This document shows positions 54,589 through 64,000 of a DNA stretch of 64,000 nucleotides, piece by piece (the first letter of the stretch is position 1; each line of letters starts with the position of its first letter). Position numbers and translations under genes: made by a program. The DNA comes from Roseovarius aestuarii (lineage in GTDB: Bacteria; Pseudomonadota; Alphaproteobacteria; Rhodobacterales; Rhodobacteraceae). The stretch is taken from the NCBI GenBank assembly GCA_027214255.1, contig JAPWHL010000010.1:1-64000 (forward strand), given 5' to 3'. Below the pieces are notes generated by a model. The model was not told the DNA's origin. It saw nothing but the letters and a program-made list of their open reading frames with translations, and searched no databases.

Positions 54589-55559
54589 TGCCCATGCTTG
54601 AGGTCAAAGACCTGCACGTCGCCTTTCCGCGCGGCAAAAAAGACTGGATCGAGGCCCTGCGCGGTGTCGATCTCACGTTGGAAAAGGGCGAACGTCTGGG
54701 CGTCGTCGGGGAATCAGGGGCTGGCAAATCCATGCTGGCCTTTGCCATTCTGAACCTGATCGCCGAGCCGGGCCGCGTCTCGAACGGATCGATCGCTTTG
54801 GATGGTCAGAACCTGCTGGAGATGTCCGAGCGCCAGATTCGCAAGATCCGGGGCAACCGCGTCTCGATGATCTTTCAGGATCCAATGGTCACACTGAACC
54901 CCGTGCTGTCCATCGGCACCCAAATGATCGAAACCCTGCGGGCACATCGCAATATTTCACGCAGAGCCGCGCACAAGCTATGCGTCCAGAAGCTTAAGCA
55001 GGTCGCCATTCCCTCGGCGGAGGGCCGGATGGATGCCTATCCCCACGAACTGAGCGGCGGTTTGCGCCAACGTGTCGTGATCGCCATCGCCCTGCTGACC
55101 GATCCCGAAATCATTATCGCGGATGAACCGACAACAGCGCTGGATGTAACCATTCAGGCCGAGATCATGGCCCTGATCCTGAAACTATGTCGAGAAAACG
55201 ATGTGGCATTGATCCTGATCACCCACGATCTGGGGGTTGTCGCCGAAGTGACCGAACGGCTTATGATCATGTATGCCGGCAAATGCGTAGAGACAGGACG
55301 CACGCGTGATATGATCGCCGCGCCACATCATCCCTATGCTGCGGGGTTGTTAAAGGCCCTGCCCCAGAACGCCAAACGCGGTGAAAAGCTGTATCAGATT
55401 CCCGGCTCCATGCCGCCCATCACCAATCTGCCGACGGGCTGCCCATATCATCCGCGCTGCCCGCGCGCGTCTGACATATGTCGCGCATCCATGCCCCCGT
55501 TGGAAGGCGGCGTCGCATGCTTTCACCCCCTAGAACAGTCTCAGGAGGCCCCGGCATGA
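54588..55559 (+). CDS. ABC importer ATPase, DppD type
   Basis: A 323-residue ATPase. Walker A is GESGAGKSM, signature LSGGLRQR, Walker [13 protein letters not shown] and the H-loop is in LITHDLGVV. The C-terminal oligopeptide-transporter extension has the cysteine cluster [14 protein letters not shown] that may bind an iron-sulfur cluster. It overlaps the DppF-type gene by four bases. Confidence 0.95.
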   Translation: MPMLEVKDLHVAFPRGKKDWIEALRGVDLTLEKGERLGVVGESGAGKSMLAFAILNLIAEPGRVSNGSIALDGQNLLEMSERQIRKIRGNRVSMIFQDPMVTLNPVLSIGTQMIETLRAHRNISRRAAHKLCVQKLKQVAIPSAEGRMDAYPHELSGGLRQRVVIAIALLTDPEIIIADEPTTALDVTIQAEIMALILKLCRENDVALILITHDLGVVAEVTERLMIMYAGKCVETGRTRDMIAAPHHPYAAGLLKALPQNAKRGEKLYQIPGSMPPITNLPTGCPYHPRCPRASDICRASMPPLEGGVACFHPLEQSQEAPA

Positions 55560-56527
55560 GCGCCCCCATTGTTGAAACGCGCAATCTTCAGGTGCGTTTT
55601 CCATTGCCCACCCATTTCCTGAGCCGTGAAAAGCCGGTGTTGCATGCCCTATCAGGAGTCGATGTTCAGATCACGCAGGGCGAAACATTCTGCGTCGTTG
55701 GCGAATCCGGCTGCGGCAAGACCACGCTGGGGCGCGCCATCATCGGGCTGAATAAGCCTTCGGGTGGTGAGGTTTATTTCAAAGGCCAACGCATCGACCA
55801 GATGGACGAAACCACACGTAAACCTATCCGGCGCGACATGCAGATGGTGTTTCAGAACCCATATGCCTCGCTGAACCCGCGCCGCACCGTGTTTGACACT
55901 CTGGCCGAACCAATCAACCACCTGATGCCGGAAAAAACCAAGGACGAGGTCCGCGCGCAGGTCGAGGATGTGTTGGCCGCCACTGGCTGTGACCCATCAT
56001 GGCAACGTCGTTTGCCGCATGAATTTTCTGGCGGGCAACGTCAACGTATCGCCATCGCCCGCGCGCTGGTCACGAACCCCGCGTTCATCGTCGCCGACGA
56101 GCCTATCTCGGCTCTGGATGTGTCCATTCAGGCCCAAATCTTGAACCTGCTGGCCGATCTTCAGGCCGAACGCGGTCTAACTTATTTGTTCATCACCCAC
56201 GACCTGTCGGTGGTTCAGCATTTTGGCACGCGCGTTGCAGTCATGTATCTGGGGCAGGTCATGGAATTGGCCACAGCTGAAACGATTTTCGCCGATCCCA
56301 AACATCCCTATACGAAGCTGTTGCTGGACGCGATTCCCAAGCTGGAGGGTGGCTCGTTCGAGAGACCACGCACGCCCGGTGAGTTGCCCGATCCGGTCAA
56401 CCCGCCACCCGGTTGCCCATTTGCACCACGGTGTCCCCTTGCGGCCGAACGATGCCGGACCGAGCGTCCCAAGCTGCGAGAAATCTCCAACTCCGGGTCA
56501 ATGGCGGCCTGTCATTTCGCGCAATAG
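55556..56527 (+). CDS. ABC importer ATPase, DppF type
   Basis: A 323-residue ATPase. Walker A is GESGCGKTT, signature FSGGQRQR, Walker B FIVADEPISALD and the H-loop is in FITHDLSVV. The C-terminal cysteine cluster is CPFAPRCPLAAERC. ATG at 55556 gives an ATGA overlap with the DppD-type gene. It ends 6 bases from the convergent modC stop with no terminator in between. Confidence 0.95.
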   Translation: MSAPIVETRNLQVRFPLPTHFLSREKPVLHALSGVDVQITQGETFCVVGESGCGKTTLGRAIIGLNKPSGGEVYFKGQRIDQMDETTRKPIRRDMQMVFQNPYASLNPRRTVFDTLAEPINHLMPEKTKDEVRAQVEDVLAATGCDPSWQRRLPHEFSGGQRQRIAIARALVTNPAFIVADEPISALDVSIQAQILNLLADLQAERGLTYLFITHDLSVVQHFGTRVAVMYLGQVMELATAETIFADPKHPYTKLLLDAIPKLEGGSFERPRTPGELPDPVNPPPGCPFAPRCPLAAERCRTERPKLREISNSGSMAACHFAQ

Positions 56528-56533
56528 CCTGCG

Positions 56534-57646
56534 TTAATCCCAGCGCACTGGAATGTCTGGTACCACGCCAATGTCAGCGCGCGCCACGGCTGTAGCCTTG
56601 AGTATGGCAAAACATGACAGGCCTGGCCGCAGGTTCAATTCGTCTGCCGCGTCCGCAGTGATACGCGCCAACAGCCGATCATCGCCCAACCTTAGGGCGA
56701 CAGCCACCCCCGGCCCATCGCCTCGATGCAGTCCCTCGACCACCGCAGGCAGAATATTGCGCGACGACATGCCTTGAGGATGTTCCAGCGCAATCAAAAC
56801 ATCCTGCGCCAGAATGCGGATACGGATTGGTTGCCCTTTGGACATGCCAGCCCCCGGTACGCGCAAAATGCCGCCGCTGATCGCAAGTTGGGTCAGCCCC
56901 CCCGCCTCGACACCGGCCACGCGGGCGTGCAGCACCGCGCCCGCCTCGCGCACGCCGATCATCGGCACCATGGCAGGGTCCGCCAACACCTCGGTCACGT
57001 CACCGGTACGCATCACGCGCCCCCCACGCAAAACGACCATCTGATTGGCCAGCCGGGCGATTTCGGCCACCGCGTGGCTGACATAAATGATGGGCACAGA
57101 GCCCGCATCGCGTAGCCGCTCCAGATAGGGTAGGATTTCGTCCTTGCGCGGGCCATCCAACGCCGCCAGAGGTTCATCCATGATCAACAACCGAGGTCGC
57201 ATCAACAGGGCACGGGCCATTGCCACTCGTTGTTTCTCGCCCCCCGACAGCGTGCCGGGGCGGCGCAACATCAACCCCTCGATCCCCAGCATCCGCGCTA
57301 TGGCCCCTGCATCCTGCGCAGACTCGGTATCGGGTGCATATCGCGCGCCAAATGCAAGGTTGCTGGCCACATCCAGATGCGGAAACAAACGCCCGTCCTG
57401 AAACACCACCCCGATGCGGCGTCGGTGAACCGGAACACATATCCCCGAGGCACTGTCGAACAGGACCTGCCCGTCCAGCGTGATCCGCCCCGCATTCGGC
57501 GTCAACAATCCGCAAATCGCCGCGGCGATCGTCGATTTTCCCGCCCCCGAAGGGCCAAACAGCGCCGTCACACCTGCACCGGCTTCGAAATCAGCCTCCA
57601 GCGAGAAGTCATCAAACCCGTGACGGATATCCACAGACAGGTTCAT
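56534..57646 (-). CDS. modC: Molybdate ABC transporter ATPase
   Basis: A 370-residue ATPase. Walker A is GPSGAGKST, signature LSGGEKQR and Walker B LLIMDEPLAALD. The C-terminal third (about 290-355) forms a TOBE/MOP-type molybdate-binding domain (SSRNILPAVVEGL). It energises ModB. The start overlaps the modB stop by four bases. Confidence 0.95.
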   Translation of the reverse strand: MNLSVDIRHGFDDFSLEADFEAGAGVTALFGPSGAGKSTIAAAICGLLTPNAGRITLDGQVLFDSASGICVPVHRRRIGVVFQDGRLFPHLDVASNLAFGARYAPDTESAQDAGAIARMLGIEGLMLRRPGTLSGGEKQRVAMARALLMRPRLLIMDEPLAALDGPRKDEILPYLERLRDAGSVPIIYVSHAVAEIARLANQMVVLRGGRVMRTGDVTEVLADPAMVPMIGVREAGAVLHARVAGVEAGGLTQLAISGGILRVPGAGMSKGQPIRIRILAQDVLIALEHPQGMSSRNILPAVVEGLHRGDGPGVAVALRLGDDRLLARITADAADELNLRPGLSCFAILKATAVARADIGVVPDIPVRWD

Positions 57647-58329
57647 ACGCCGCTAACCCGTGCTGCCACTTTGCGCGCCAACCATTCACTGATCAGGACC
57701 GCGCCCAGCGCCACCACAGTCGCCAGAACCACAAGGCGCAGCGCGCTGCCTTCACCGCCCGGAACCTGCAAAAAGGCATAGATCGCCGAGGGCAGGGTTT
57801 GCGTTTGGCCCGGTATGTTCGCCACGAATGTGATCGTCGCACCGAACTCGCCCACAGCTTTGGCAAATCCCAAAACCGCCCCTGCCAGAATGCCCGGCGC
57901 GATCAATGGCAATGTAACACGCATAAACCCTGACCAGCGCCCCGCGCCCAGCGTCGCGGCGGCCTCTTCCAGTTTGGGATCGACCGCCTCAATCGACAGG
58001 CGGATGGCGCGCACCATCAAAGGAAAACCCATAATCGCAGCAGCCAGCGCCGCACCTGTCCAGCGAAATGCCAGTACGATGCCCATCTCGGCCAGAAGCC
58101 CCCCTATCGCCCCGTTGCGCCCGAACGTTAACAACAGCAAATATCCTGTCACCACAGGCGGCAGGACCAGTGGCAAATGGACCAGCGCACTAAGCACCCC
58201 ATGCCCCCAAAATCGCCGCCGCGCCAACACCCATGCCAAGGCAATGGCCGGCGGCAAGGCACAGATCACCGCCACGCTGGACACTTGCAATGACAGCACC
58301 AACGCCGCCCATTCATCAGGTTCCAGCAT
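57643..58329 (-). CDS. modB: Molybdate ABC transporter permease
   Basis: A 228-residue inner-membrane permease with about five helices. The coupling loop AATLGAGRWSGFMRVTLPLI carries the EAA motif, and FAKAVGEFGATITFVANIPG is a ModB signature. It overlaps modA by one base and modC by four. Confidence 0.95.
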   Translation of the reverse strand: MLEPDEWAALVLSLQVSSVAVICALPPAIALAWVLARRRFWGHGVLSALVHLPLVLPPVVTGYLLLLTFGRNGAIGGLLAEMGIVLAFRWTGAALAAAIMGFPLMVRAIRLSIEAVDPKLEEAAATLGAGRWSGFMRVTLPLIAPGILAGAVLGFAKAVGEFGATITFVANIPGQTQTLPSAIYAFLQVPGGEGSALRLVVLATVVALGAVLISEWLARKVAARVSGV

Positions 58330-59102
58330 CAGGGCTCCTTTGCGAGTGGGATAAACCCATGGCGCACAAAAATTTCACGTGCCTCCGTCCCGCCCAGAAA
58401 ATCAAAAAACGTCTGACCGTTCGGTGTCAGGGCTGCCGCCGGATAGGTAATCTGCCAATCAGCATCCTCGGGAACCTCATAAAGCACCCGCACATTTGGC
58501 TCGGCAGCAGCATCGGTGGCATAGACCACGCCCAAGGGCGTTTCGCCACGCGCAACCAGCGCCAGCGCGGCGCGTACATTTTCAGTTTCGGCCAGATGAG
58601 GCAGCATATCGGCCCATAGCTCGGCTTTTTCCAGCCAAGCGCGCCCATAAATACCGGCCGGAACGCCGGTGGTTTGGCCAATGGCCAAACGCCCACCATT
58701 TAACCGGGTCAGCAACGCTTCGGCACTGAGCGCGGGTAAATCAGCCGCATCAGCTGGCGCGACCAACACCAGCCGGTTGGACAACAGCGGTGTCACGCCC
58801 TGCCCCGTCACCAAGCCCTGCTCCACCAGCCACGTCATCCAATCGGCATTTGCCAACATCACCACGTCGGCGGGGGCCCCCTGTGCGATCTGGCGCGCTA
58901 CAGCGCCACTGCCTCCGGCGGACACGGCAATATCACCACCATAGGCCTGTGCCACGTCTTCGATTGCCTGCGTCAAGGAAGCCGCGACAAAAACCACGAT
59001 ACTGTCATTCTCGGCCTGACCCTTGATCGGTATCAGGGCGAGAGCCGCCATGAACAGACCCTGCCGCAAGCGTTGAGAAAATATGTGTAAACATCTTGTC
59101 AT
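58329..59102 (-). CDS. modA: Molybdate ABC transporter substrate-binding protein
   Basis: A 257-residue periplasmic protein with an N-terminal signal peptide (cleavage near GQA). VFVAASLTQAIEDVA and GSGAVARQIAQGAPADV form the oxyanion site, as in ModA. ATG at 59102 follows AAGGTGG by six bases; a GTG at 59111 is possible. It is the first gene of modABC. No clear ModE operator or Moco riboswitch was recognised in the 190 bases upstream. Confidence 0.94.
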   Translation of the reverse strand: MTRCLHIFSQRLRQGLFMAALALIPIKGQAENDSIVVFVAASLTQAIEDVAQAYGGDIAVSAGGSGAVARQIAQGAPADVVMLANADWMTWLVEQGLVTGQGVTPLLSNRLVLVAPADAADLPALSAEALLTRLNGGRLAIGQTTGVPAGIYGRAWLEKAELWADMLPHLAETENVRAALALVARGETPLGVVYATDAAAEPNVRVLYEVPEDADWQITYPAAALTPNGQTFFDFLGGTEAREIFVRHGFIPLAKEP

Positions 59103-59291
59103 AACGGCCACCTTGCGTCTTTTTGGGGGCGCCGTCCAACATTGGGAAAAGGTGCGCTAATCTGTCCGGCTCCCGCGCTTTGTCAATGTCGTTTCGATCT
59201 GGCGCTTGGGCGGATTTTCCGCTTAACTACTGAAAAGGCAAGAGCAAAACATCCGCTTTGCTAACGCAGTGCACACGAAACAGGTAACTTG

Positions 59292-59768
59292 ATGAGCCGG
59301 ATGGATACGAAGCAATCCCCAATAGACCTGAGCGAAGCCCACAAAAGCGACGTTCGGACTCAGTTTGGTGCGCTGTGTTTCCGCATTGTACGCGGCAAGG
59401 TCGAGATCCTTTTGATCACATCACGTGCCTCCAAACGCTGGATTATTCCCAAAGGCTGGCCGATGGACGGTAAAACCCCCTCTGAGAGCGCCCAGATCGA
59501 GGCGTGGGAAGAGGCGGGCGTGCATGGCAAAATGTATAACCGGTGTCTGGGCCTCTATTCCTACCGCAAGGATATTGGCCCCGCTCAGGGCGTGCCCTGC
59601 GTCGCGATGGTTTACGCACTGAAAGTCAAGCGGATGGAGCACGACTTTCCCGAGGCTAAGCAACGCAAACGCAAATGGTTGCGCCCTAAAAAAGCCGCAG
59701 CACTGGTGGATGATCCCGAACTGGCACAGATGATCCGCGCTTTTGATCCTCAGGTCTTAAAAAAATAA
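59292..59768 (+). CDS. NUDIX hydrolase (DIPP-like)
   Basis: A 158-residue NUDIX protein. WIIPKGWPMDGKTPSESAQ leads into the NUDIX helix IEAWEEAGV, where the metal-binding glutamates (EAWEE) are present while the canonical arginine is Ile. Such relatives hydrolyse diphosphoinositol or diadenosine polyphosphates. ATG at 59292 is one of two close starts (the other is at 59301). It is divergent from modA. Confidence 0.88.
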   Translation: MSRMDTKQSPIDLSEAHKSDVRTQFGALCFRIVRGKVEILLITSRASKRWIIPKGWPMDGKTPSESAQIEAWEEAGVHGKMYNRCLGLYSYRKDIGPAQGVPCVAMVYALKVKRMEHDFPEAKQRKRKWLRPKKAAALVDDPELAQMIRAFDPQVLKK

Positions 59769-59842
59769 CGCGCAGTGATCATGGTTTGTATTTCGTGTTT
59801 GATGGCCTATCTTAGACAGGTCTTTCGCATCGGATGGGCAGG

Positions 59843-60328
59843 ATGATAAAATTTACGCTGAAATGCGCAGAAAATCACCGTTTTGACAGCTGGTTTCAAT
59901 CGGCTGACGCTTACGAGAAACTGGCCAAAGCCGGTATGATCAACTGCGCCGTTTGCAACAGCACCTCGGTGGAAAAATCCATAATGGCGCCGAATGTGCA
60001 GGCCAGCCGATCTAAATCTACAGGCGGACCAGCACCTACAGACATAGCCACACCCGTCGCCCCCTCAACGCCGTCTGTGGGACATGGCGCGCTGACTGCG
60101 CCAGCTTCGCCCGCCGAGCAAGCCCTTGCGCAACTACGCCGCAAAGTCGAGGAGAACTCGGAATACGTCGGCATGGACTTTGCCCGTGAGGCACGAAACA
60201 TGCACGATGGAACCGCACCCGAACGCGCCATTTATGGCGAAGCGCGCGTCGAGGATGCCCGCCAATTGATTGAAGACGGTATTCCCGTCACCCCGCTGCC
60301 ATTCAGGCCCGGGCGCAAATCTAACTGA
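59843..60328 (+). CDS. DUF1178 protein (putative zinc ribbon)
   Basis: A 161-residue protein. MIKFTLKCAENHRFDSWFQS and INCAVCNSTSVEKSIMAP provide the cysteines and histidine of a small zinc ribbon. A Pro/Ala/Thr-rich linker (about 60-95) precedes the conserved C-terminus (MDFAREARNMHDGTAPERAI). Function unknown. ATG at 59843 is preferred by family; ATG 59834 is possible. Confidence 0.85.
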   Translation: MIKFTLKCAENHRFDSWFQSADAYEKLAKAGMINCAVCNSTSVEKSIMAPNVQASRSKSTGGPAPTDIATPVAPSTPSVGHGALTAPASPAEQALAQLRRKVEENSEYVGMDFAREARNMHDGTAPERAIYGEARVEDARQLIEDGIPVTPLPFRPGRKSN

Positions 60329-60344
60329 TCCGAAAGGACACGTC

Positions 60345-60983
60345 ATGCACGTTGTTATTACCGGCACCAGCCGCGGTATCGGGGCCGGGTTAGCCGCCAC
60401 TTATACGCAGCGCGGTGATTGCGTAACGGGCACGACGCGCACCGGCGCGCATGCTCTGGACGTGACCGACCCCGCCTCGCACACGGCTTTTGCCGCGTCA
60501 TTGGGGGATGCATCCATTGACTTGCTTATCTGCAATGCGGGCGTCTATTTTGATAAGTCACAGGACCTGGTCAAAGGATACCCCGCCCAGATGTGGGCCG
60601 ATACGTTTTCGGCCAATGTCACCGGTGTTTTTCTGACGGTTCAGACATTGCTTCCGCTTCTGGAGCGCGCAGAAGAGCCAAAGATCGCGATCATTTCCAG
60701 CTGCATGGCCAGCGATGCTGAGGCCCCCGGCGGTAGCTACATCTATCGCGCCTCCAAGGCAGCGGTCCTGAATGTTGGACGTAATCTGGCCGTTGATCTT
60801 CGTCCTCGTGGCATTGCTGTGGGCATTTATCACCCCGGTTGGGTGCGCACCGACATGGGCGGCTCGACGGCCGATATCAGCATAGAAGACAGCGTTGCGG
60901 GCCTGACACAGCGCTTTGATGCACTGGACATCTCCAACACAGGATGTTTTTTGCAATGGGACGGGCGCGAACAGCCCTTTTGA
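60345..60983 (+). CDS. Short-chain dehydrogenase/reductase
   Basis: A 212-residue SDR. The cofactor motif is TGTSRGIGAG near 6-15, NAG is in LLICNAGVYF, the catalytic Ser lies in AIISSCMAS, and Tyr-Lys in YIYRASKAAV. It resembles the csgA-like SDRs. The substrate is unknown. It begins 16 bases after the DUF1178 gene and ends 20 bases before the ACT gene, so the three probably form an operon. Confidence 0.9.
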   Translation: MHVVITGTSRGIGAGLAATYTQRGDCVTGTTRTGAHALDVTDPASHTAFAASLGDASIDLLICNAGVYFDKSQDLVKGYPAQMWADTFSANVTGVFLTVQTLLPLLERAEEPKIAIISSCMASDAEAPGGSYIYRASKAAVLNVGRNLAVDLRPRGIAVGIYHPGWVRTDMGGSTADISIEDSVAGLTQRFDALDISNTGCFLQWDGREQPF

Positions 60984-61003
60984 CACCCACTCAGAGGACT
61001 GAG

Positions 61004-61411
61004 ATGAGCGGCGAACATGATCTGAACCTTTTGCTGGCGGGCATGTCGCCCGAGCTGGATGGTGAGACCTACGTTTTCGCCACCCTGCCAGACCGCATCT
61101 TACCTCGAGGCATCCAGCCGCTTGTGGTGATGCAAGAGGCCGAAGGCACAACCATTATTATTCCCCGCGACGCCGCCCAAAAAAGCGGCATCGCCTATCA
61201 GTTTCCAAGCCGCCGGATCACACTGAATGTGCATTCGGCATTGGACGCGGTGGGCTTTCTGGCTGTCATCACCACCCGGTTGGCCGCGGTGGGCATGGGC
61301 GTCAATCCAGTGGCAGGGTATTTTCATGACCATCTTTTCATCCCCGCCGACCGGGCCGACGACGCGATGCAATCCCTGCATTCGATGATCGCCGAGGCGC
61401 GCGCGACTTGA
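61004..61411 (+). CDS. ACT-domain protein
   Basis: A 135-residue protein of two tandem ACT-like repeats (about 5-65 and 68-130). AGMSPELDGETYVFATLP and LAAVGMGVNPVAGYFHDHLF are typical of the ACT_3/ACT_7 family. Such proteins are thought to bind amino acids; it stands 77 bases upstream of aspartate kinase, itself ACT-regulated, but a direct link is not shown. ATG at 61004. Confidence 0.9.
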   Translation: MSGEHDLNLLLAGMSPELDGETYVFATLPDRILPRGIQPLVVMQEAEGTTIIIPRDAAQKSGIAYQFPSRRITLNVHSALDAVGFLAVITTRLAAVGMGVNPVAGYFHDHLFIPADRADDAMQSLHSMIAEARAT

Positions 61412-61488
61412 TCAGGCGCACCGGGCCTCTTGCCCTTCCGGGCAACGGCGCGTAAACCGCAGCCGTATTGCGATGTAGGGACACAGAC

Positions 61489-62727
61489 ATGCCCGTTCTG
61501 GTGATGAAATTCGGCGGCACATCCGTCGCCAATCTTGATCGAATCCGACGCGCGGCCAAACGCGTGGGCGTCGAGGTGGCCAAAGGCTATGACGTGATCG
61601 TCATTGTCAGCGCCATGTCCGGCAAGACCAATGAACTGGTCGGCTGGGTCAATGAGACGTCACCACTGTATGACGCGCGCGAGTATGACGCAGTCGTTAG
61701 CTCGGGCGAGAACGTGACCGCAGGCCTGATGGCCCTGACCTTGCAGGAAATGGACATCCCCGCACGCAGCTGGCAAGGCTGGCAGGTTCCGTTGAAAACC
61801 AACAGCGCGCACAGTGCCGCCCGGATCGAAGAGATCCCCCCCGAGAACATCAACGCCAAGTTTGCCGAAGGCATGCGCGTGGCCGTGGTCGCCGGATTTC
61901 AGGGCATCAGCCCCGAAGGCCGTATCACGACACTGGGCCGAGGTGGGTCAGACACCACTGCGGTTGCCTTTGCCGCCGCTTTTGAGGCCGAACGCTGCGA
62001 TATCTATACGGATGTGGATGGTATCTATACCACCGACCCACGGATCGCCACCAAGGCCCGCAAGCTGGACAAGATCGCATTCGAAGAAATGCTGGAACTG
62101 GCCTCGCTGGGGGCCAAAGTCTTGCAAACCCGCTCGGTCGAACTGGCAATGCGGTACAACGTTAAACTGCGCGTGCTAAGCAGTTTTGAAGAACAATCAG
62201 ATGATGCAGGCACGCTGGTCTGCTCCGAGGAGGAAATCATGGAATCCAACGTCGTGAACGGCATCGCGTATTCCCGCGACGAGGCCAAGATGACCCTGAT
62301 CTCGATCGCCGACCGCCCCGGCATCGCCGCCGCCATCTTTGGCCCTCTGTCCGAGGCCGGGGTGAACGTGGATATGATTATCCAGAACATTTCCGAAGAA
62401 GGTCGCACTGACATGACCTTTTCGTGCCCCACCGATCAGGTTGCCCGCGCCGAAAAGGCCCTGCAATCTGCGCAGGACTCGGGCGAAATCGACTATCGCG
62501 AATTGGTGGCCGACACCAACGTCTCCAAAGTGTCTGCGGTGGGCATCGGCATGCGAAGCCAGTCGGGCGTAGCCGCCCAAATGTTCAAAACCCTCAGCAA
62601 CGAGGGCGTCAACATCAAGGTCATCGCCACATCGGAAATCAAGATTTCCGTATTGATTGATCGCAAATACATGGAGCTGGCCGTTCAAGCGCTGCACGAT
62701 GCCTTCGAATTAGACAAAGCGGGCTGA
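61489..62727 (+). CDS. lysC: Aspartate kinase
   Basis: A 412-residue enzyme phosphorylating aspartate at the entry of the Lys/Thr/Met pathway. MKFGGTSVANLDRIRRAA is at the N-terminus, TTLGRGGSDTTAVAFA is the kinase loop and VDGIYTTDPRI follows. Two ACT domains (about 265-410) should confer feedback control by lysine or threonine. ATG at 61489 fits the family. A terminator overlaps its stop. Confidence 0.96.
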   Translation: MPVLVMKFGGTSVANLDRIRRAAKRVGVEVAKGYDVIVIVSAMSGKTNELVGWVNETSPLYDAREYDAVVSSGENVTAGLMALTLQEMDIPARSWQGWQVPLKTNSAHSAARIEEIPPENINAKFAEGMRVAVVAGFQGISPEGRITTLGRGGSDTTAVAFAAAFEAERCDIYTDVDGIYTTDPRIATKARKLDKIAFEEMLELASLGAKVLQTRSVELAMRYNVKLRVLSSFEEQSDDAGTLVCSEEEIMESNVVNGIAYSRDEAKMTLISIADRPGIAAAIFGPLSEAGVNVDMIIQNISEEGRTDMTFSCPTDQVARAEKALQSAQDSGEIDYRELVADTNVSKVSAVGIGMRSQSGVAAQMFKTLSNEGVNIKVIATSEIKISVLIDRKYMELAVQALHDAFELDKAG

Positions 62728-62753
62728 TCCTTCCTCAAGATCAGCCCAATTTT
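62721..62753 (+). terminator. Probable terminator at the lysC stop
   Basis: GGGCTGATC (62721-62729) pairs perfectly with GATCAGCCC (62739-62747), followed by AATTTTC. The lysC stop codon lies inside the left arm. The T-run is short, so termination may be partial. Confidence 0.6.
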
Positions 62754-62850
62754 CGGCATCAACACGCAGCGCACAAAAAATCCCGTTTCGCACTGCCCCG
62801 GAGTGTGGTTTAACCGACCTGACTGAATTGGGTCTGGAACAGCGCTGCCA

Positions 62851-64000
62851 ATGACACAAGACTTCACGACCGACAGTCGGCAAATGCTGGGCCGTTTGCG
62901 TGCCGTCATGGCCGAGGACGCCGCAGGGCAAACGCGCCTTGATCAGATCACTCGTCTCATCGCCGAAGAAATGCGCATCGAGGTCTGCTCGATCTATCTG
63001 TTTCGCGATGCGGAAACGCTTGAACTATGCGCCACCGAAGGGTTGAATGCCGACTCTGTGCACCACACACGCTTGCGTATGGGCGAAGGCTTGGTCGGAC
63101 GCGTGGCACGCACGGGTAAAGTTATCAACACTGACGACGCGCCCGGAACACGGGGTTTTCGGTATATGCCCGAAACCGGTGAAGAAGCGTATTCGTCTTT
63201 CATGGGCGTGCCGATCCAGCGGTTGGGCGAAAAGCTGGGCGTGCTGGTTGTGCAATCCCGCAGTGCCCGCAGTTTTTCCGACGAAGAAGTGTATGCCGTC
63301 GAAGTGGTCGCCATGGTGCTGGCCGAGATGGCCGAGCTGGGCGTATTCGTCGGTGAAGGTGCGGCGCTGTCCGCCCGCCATCAGCAGCCGGTTCTGCTGC
63401 GCGGCGCGACCGCTCAGGAAGGCACGGCGCGCGGTCATGTCTGGCTGCACGAGCCGCGCGTGGTGGTCACCAATCCGTTTGCAGACGACCCCGACCGCGA
63501 ACGTGAACGCCTTAACGAAGCTGTCGAAGAATTGCGCGTTGGCGTGGATCGTATGCTAAGCGTTGCCAGCAATGGCGACAAAGAACAGCTGGAAGTTCTT
63601 GAGTCCTATCGCATGTTCGCCAATTCCAAGGGCTGGATGCGCCGGATGGAGGCCGATATTGACCGCGGCCTGTCCGCCGAGGCGGCTGTTGAAAAAGAAC
63701 AATCCACCGCCCGCGCCCGTTTGGGACAGGCGGCAGATGCCTATCTGCGCGACCGGCTACATGATCTGGATGACCTGTCCAATCGCCTTCTGCGTATCCT
63801 GACCGGTCAAGGCAATGAAACCGGGGCCGAGATGCCCCCCGACCCGATTCTGATTGCACGCAACATCGGCCCTGCCGAACTGTTGGATTACGGCCGTTCA
63901 TTGAAGGGAATTGTACTGGAAGAGGGCGCGGTTGGCTCGCATGCGACCATCGTCGCGCGCGCCTTGGCCATCCCTTTGGTGATCAACGCGTCCGGTGTGC
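62851..64000 (+). CDS. ptsP: PtsP (EI-Ntr) phosphoenolpyruvate-protein phosphotransferase, 3' truncated by window
   Basis: The first 383 residues are present and the frame is open to the window edge. A GAF domain occupies about 20-165 (EEMRIEVCSIYLFRDAETLE; GVPIQRLGEKLGVLVVQS). The PEP-utiliser N-terminal domain follows, with helices ending in the phosphohistidine segment GSHATIVARALAIP (about 366-379). This is the nitrogen PTS enzyme I, passing phosphate to NPr and EIIA-Ntr. The start ATG 62851 lies 123 bases after lysC. Confidence 0.93.
   Translation, partial: MTQDFTTDSRQMLGRLRAVMAEDAAGQTRLDQITRLIAEEMRIEVCSIYLFRDAETLELCATEGLNADSVHHTRLRMGEGLVGRVARTGKVINTDDAPGTRGFRYMPETGEEAYSSFMGVPIQRLGEKLGVLVVQSRSARSFSDEEVYAVEVVAMVLAEMAELGVFVGEGAALSARHQQPVLLRGATAQEGTARGHVWLHEPRVVVTNPFADDPDRERERLNEAVEELRVGVDRMLSVASNGDKEQLEVLESYRMFANSKGWMRRMEADIDRGLSAEAAVEKEQSTARARLGQAADAYLRDRLHDLDDLSNRLLRILTGQGNETGAEMPPDPILIARNIGPAELLDYGRSLKGIVLEEGAVGSHATIVARALAIPLVINASGV

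Noticed and set aside
59103..59291. Possible molybdenum-cofactor riboswitch or ModE site upstream of modA
   Set aside because: No recognisable conserved Moco RNA pattern or ModE palindrome could be found by eye.
1..64000. CRISPR array or insertion sequence
   Set aside because: No regularly spaced direct repeats and no transposase gene were seen on either strand.

Overview
The window reads as chromosomal DNA of a Rhodobacteraceae bacterium (Roseobacter-type alphaproteobacterium), moderately GC-rich and densely coded. The taxon is inferred from gene content and order: infA-maf-RNase E/G-yacG, a DUF2312/GapR protein, the mitochondrial-type complex I subunit NDUFA12, a stand-alone MlaD beside DUF2155 and aat, ScfR/PccR-type regulators, and a Tat-exported branched-chain-type binding protein. 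No species is named.

Layout. 1-7863 is the right end of an integrative element whose left end lies outside the window. It has a tyrosine integrase and two small excisionase-like HTH genes facing the 3' end of tRNA-Phe(GAA). Divergent from these is a five-gene operon: XRE regulator, two-helix membrane protein, type III Mod, type III Res, DUF262 protein. 8017-11206 is the infA/maf/RNase E-G/yacG cluster plus a nitrilase-family amidase. 11465-19605 (all minus) holds a BON-LysM protein, an ABC exporter and the fatty-acid/cell-wall cluster fabD-fabG, acpP, a divergent HisA paralog, fabF-mltG. 19771-21632 is a cytochrome b561-YceI fusion facing a secreted YceI protein. 22569-23821 is rpsF-rpsR-rplI. 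23929-27459 has a membrane protein of unknown function, GapR, and a FadB-like protein lacking key catalytic residues.

27792-41491 looks like one functional neighbourhood: FliM-like protein, SLC5-STAC sensor kinase, small membrane protein, receiver-only response regulator, ScfR-type regulator, and divergently a branched-chain-type (HAAT) ABC importer followed by acetyl-CoA synthetase. The combination suggests sensing, uptake and activation of acetate or another short-chain acid; the substrate is inference.

41611-48772 has a DMT transporter, accB-accC, aat, DUF2155, mlaD, NDUFA12, clpX and clpP. 49058-56527 has an orphan iron-type ABC permease and a complete peptide/nickel-type ABC importer. 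56534-59102 is modABC. 59292 to the end has a NUDIX hydrolase, a DUF1178 protein, an SDR, an ACT-domain protein, aspartate kinase and the start of ptsP, cut by the window edge.

Most promising leads: the mobile type III restriction operon with its unusual extra genes; the kinase-ScfR-importer-Acs neighbourhood with paired TTTACAAA boxes; enzyme-like proteins with substituted catalytic residues (FadB-like, HisA-like, integrase); and a two-copy REP-pair element inside two ABC transporter operons.
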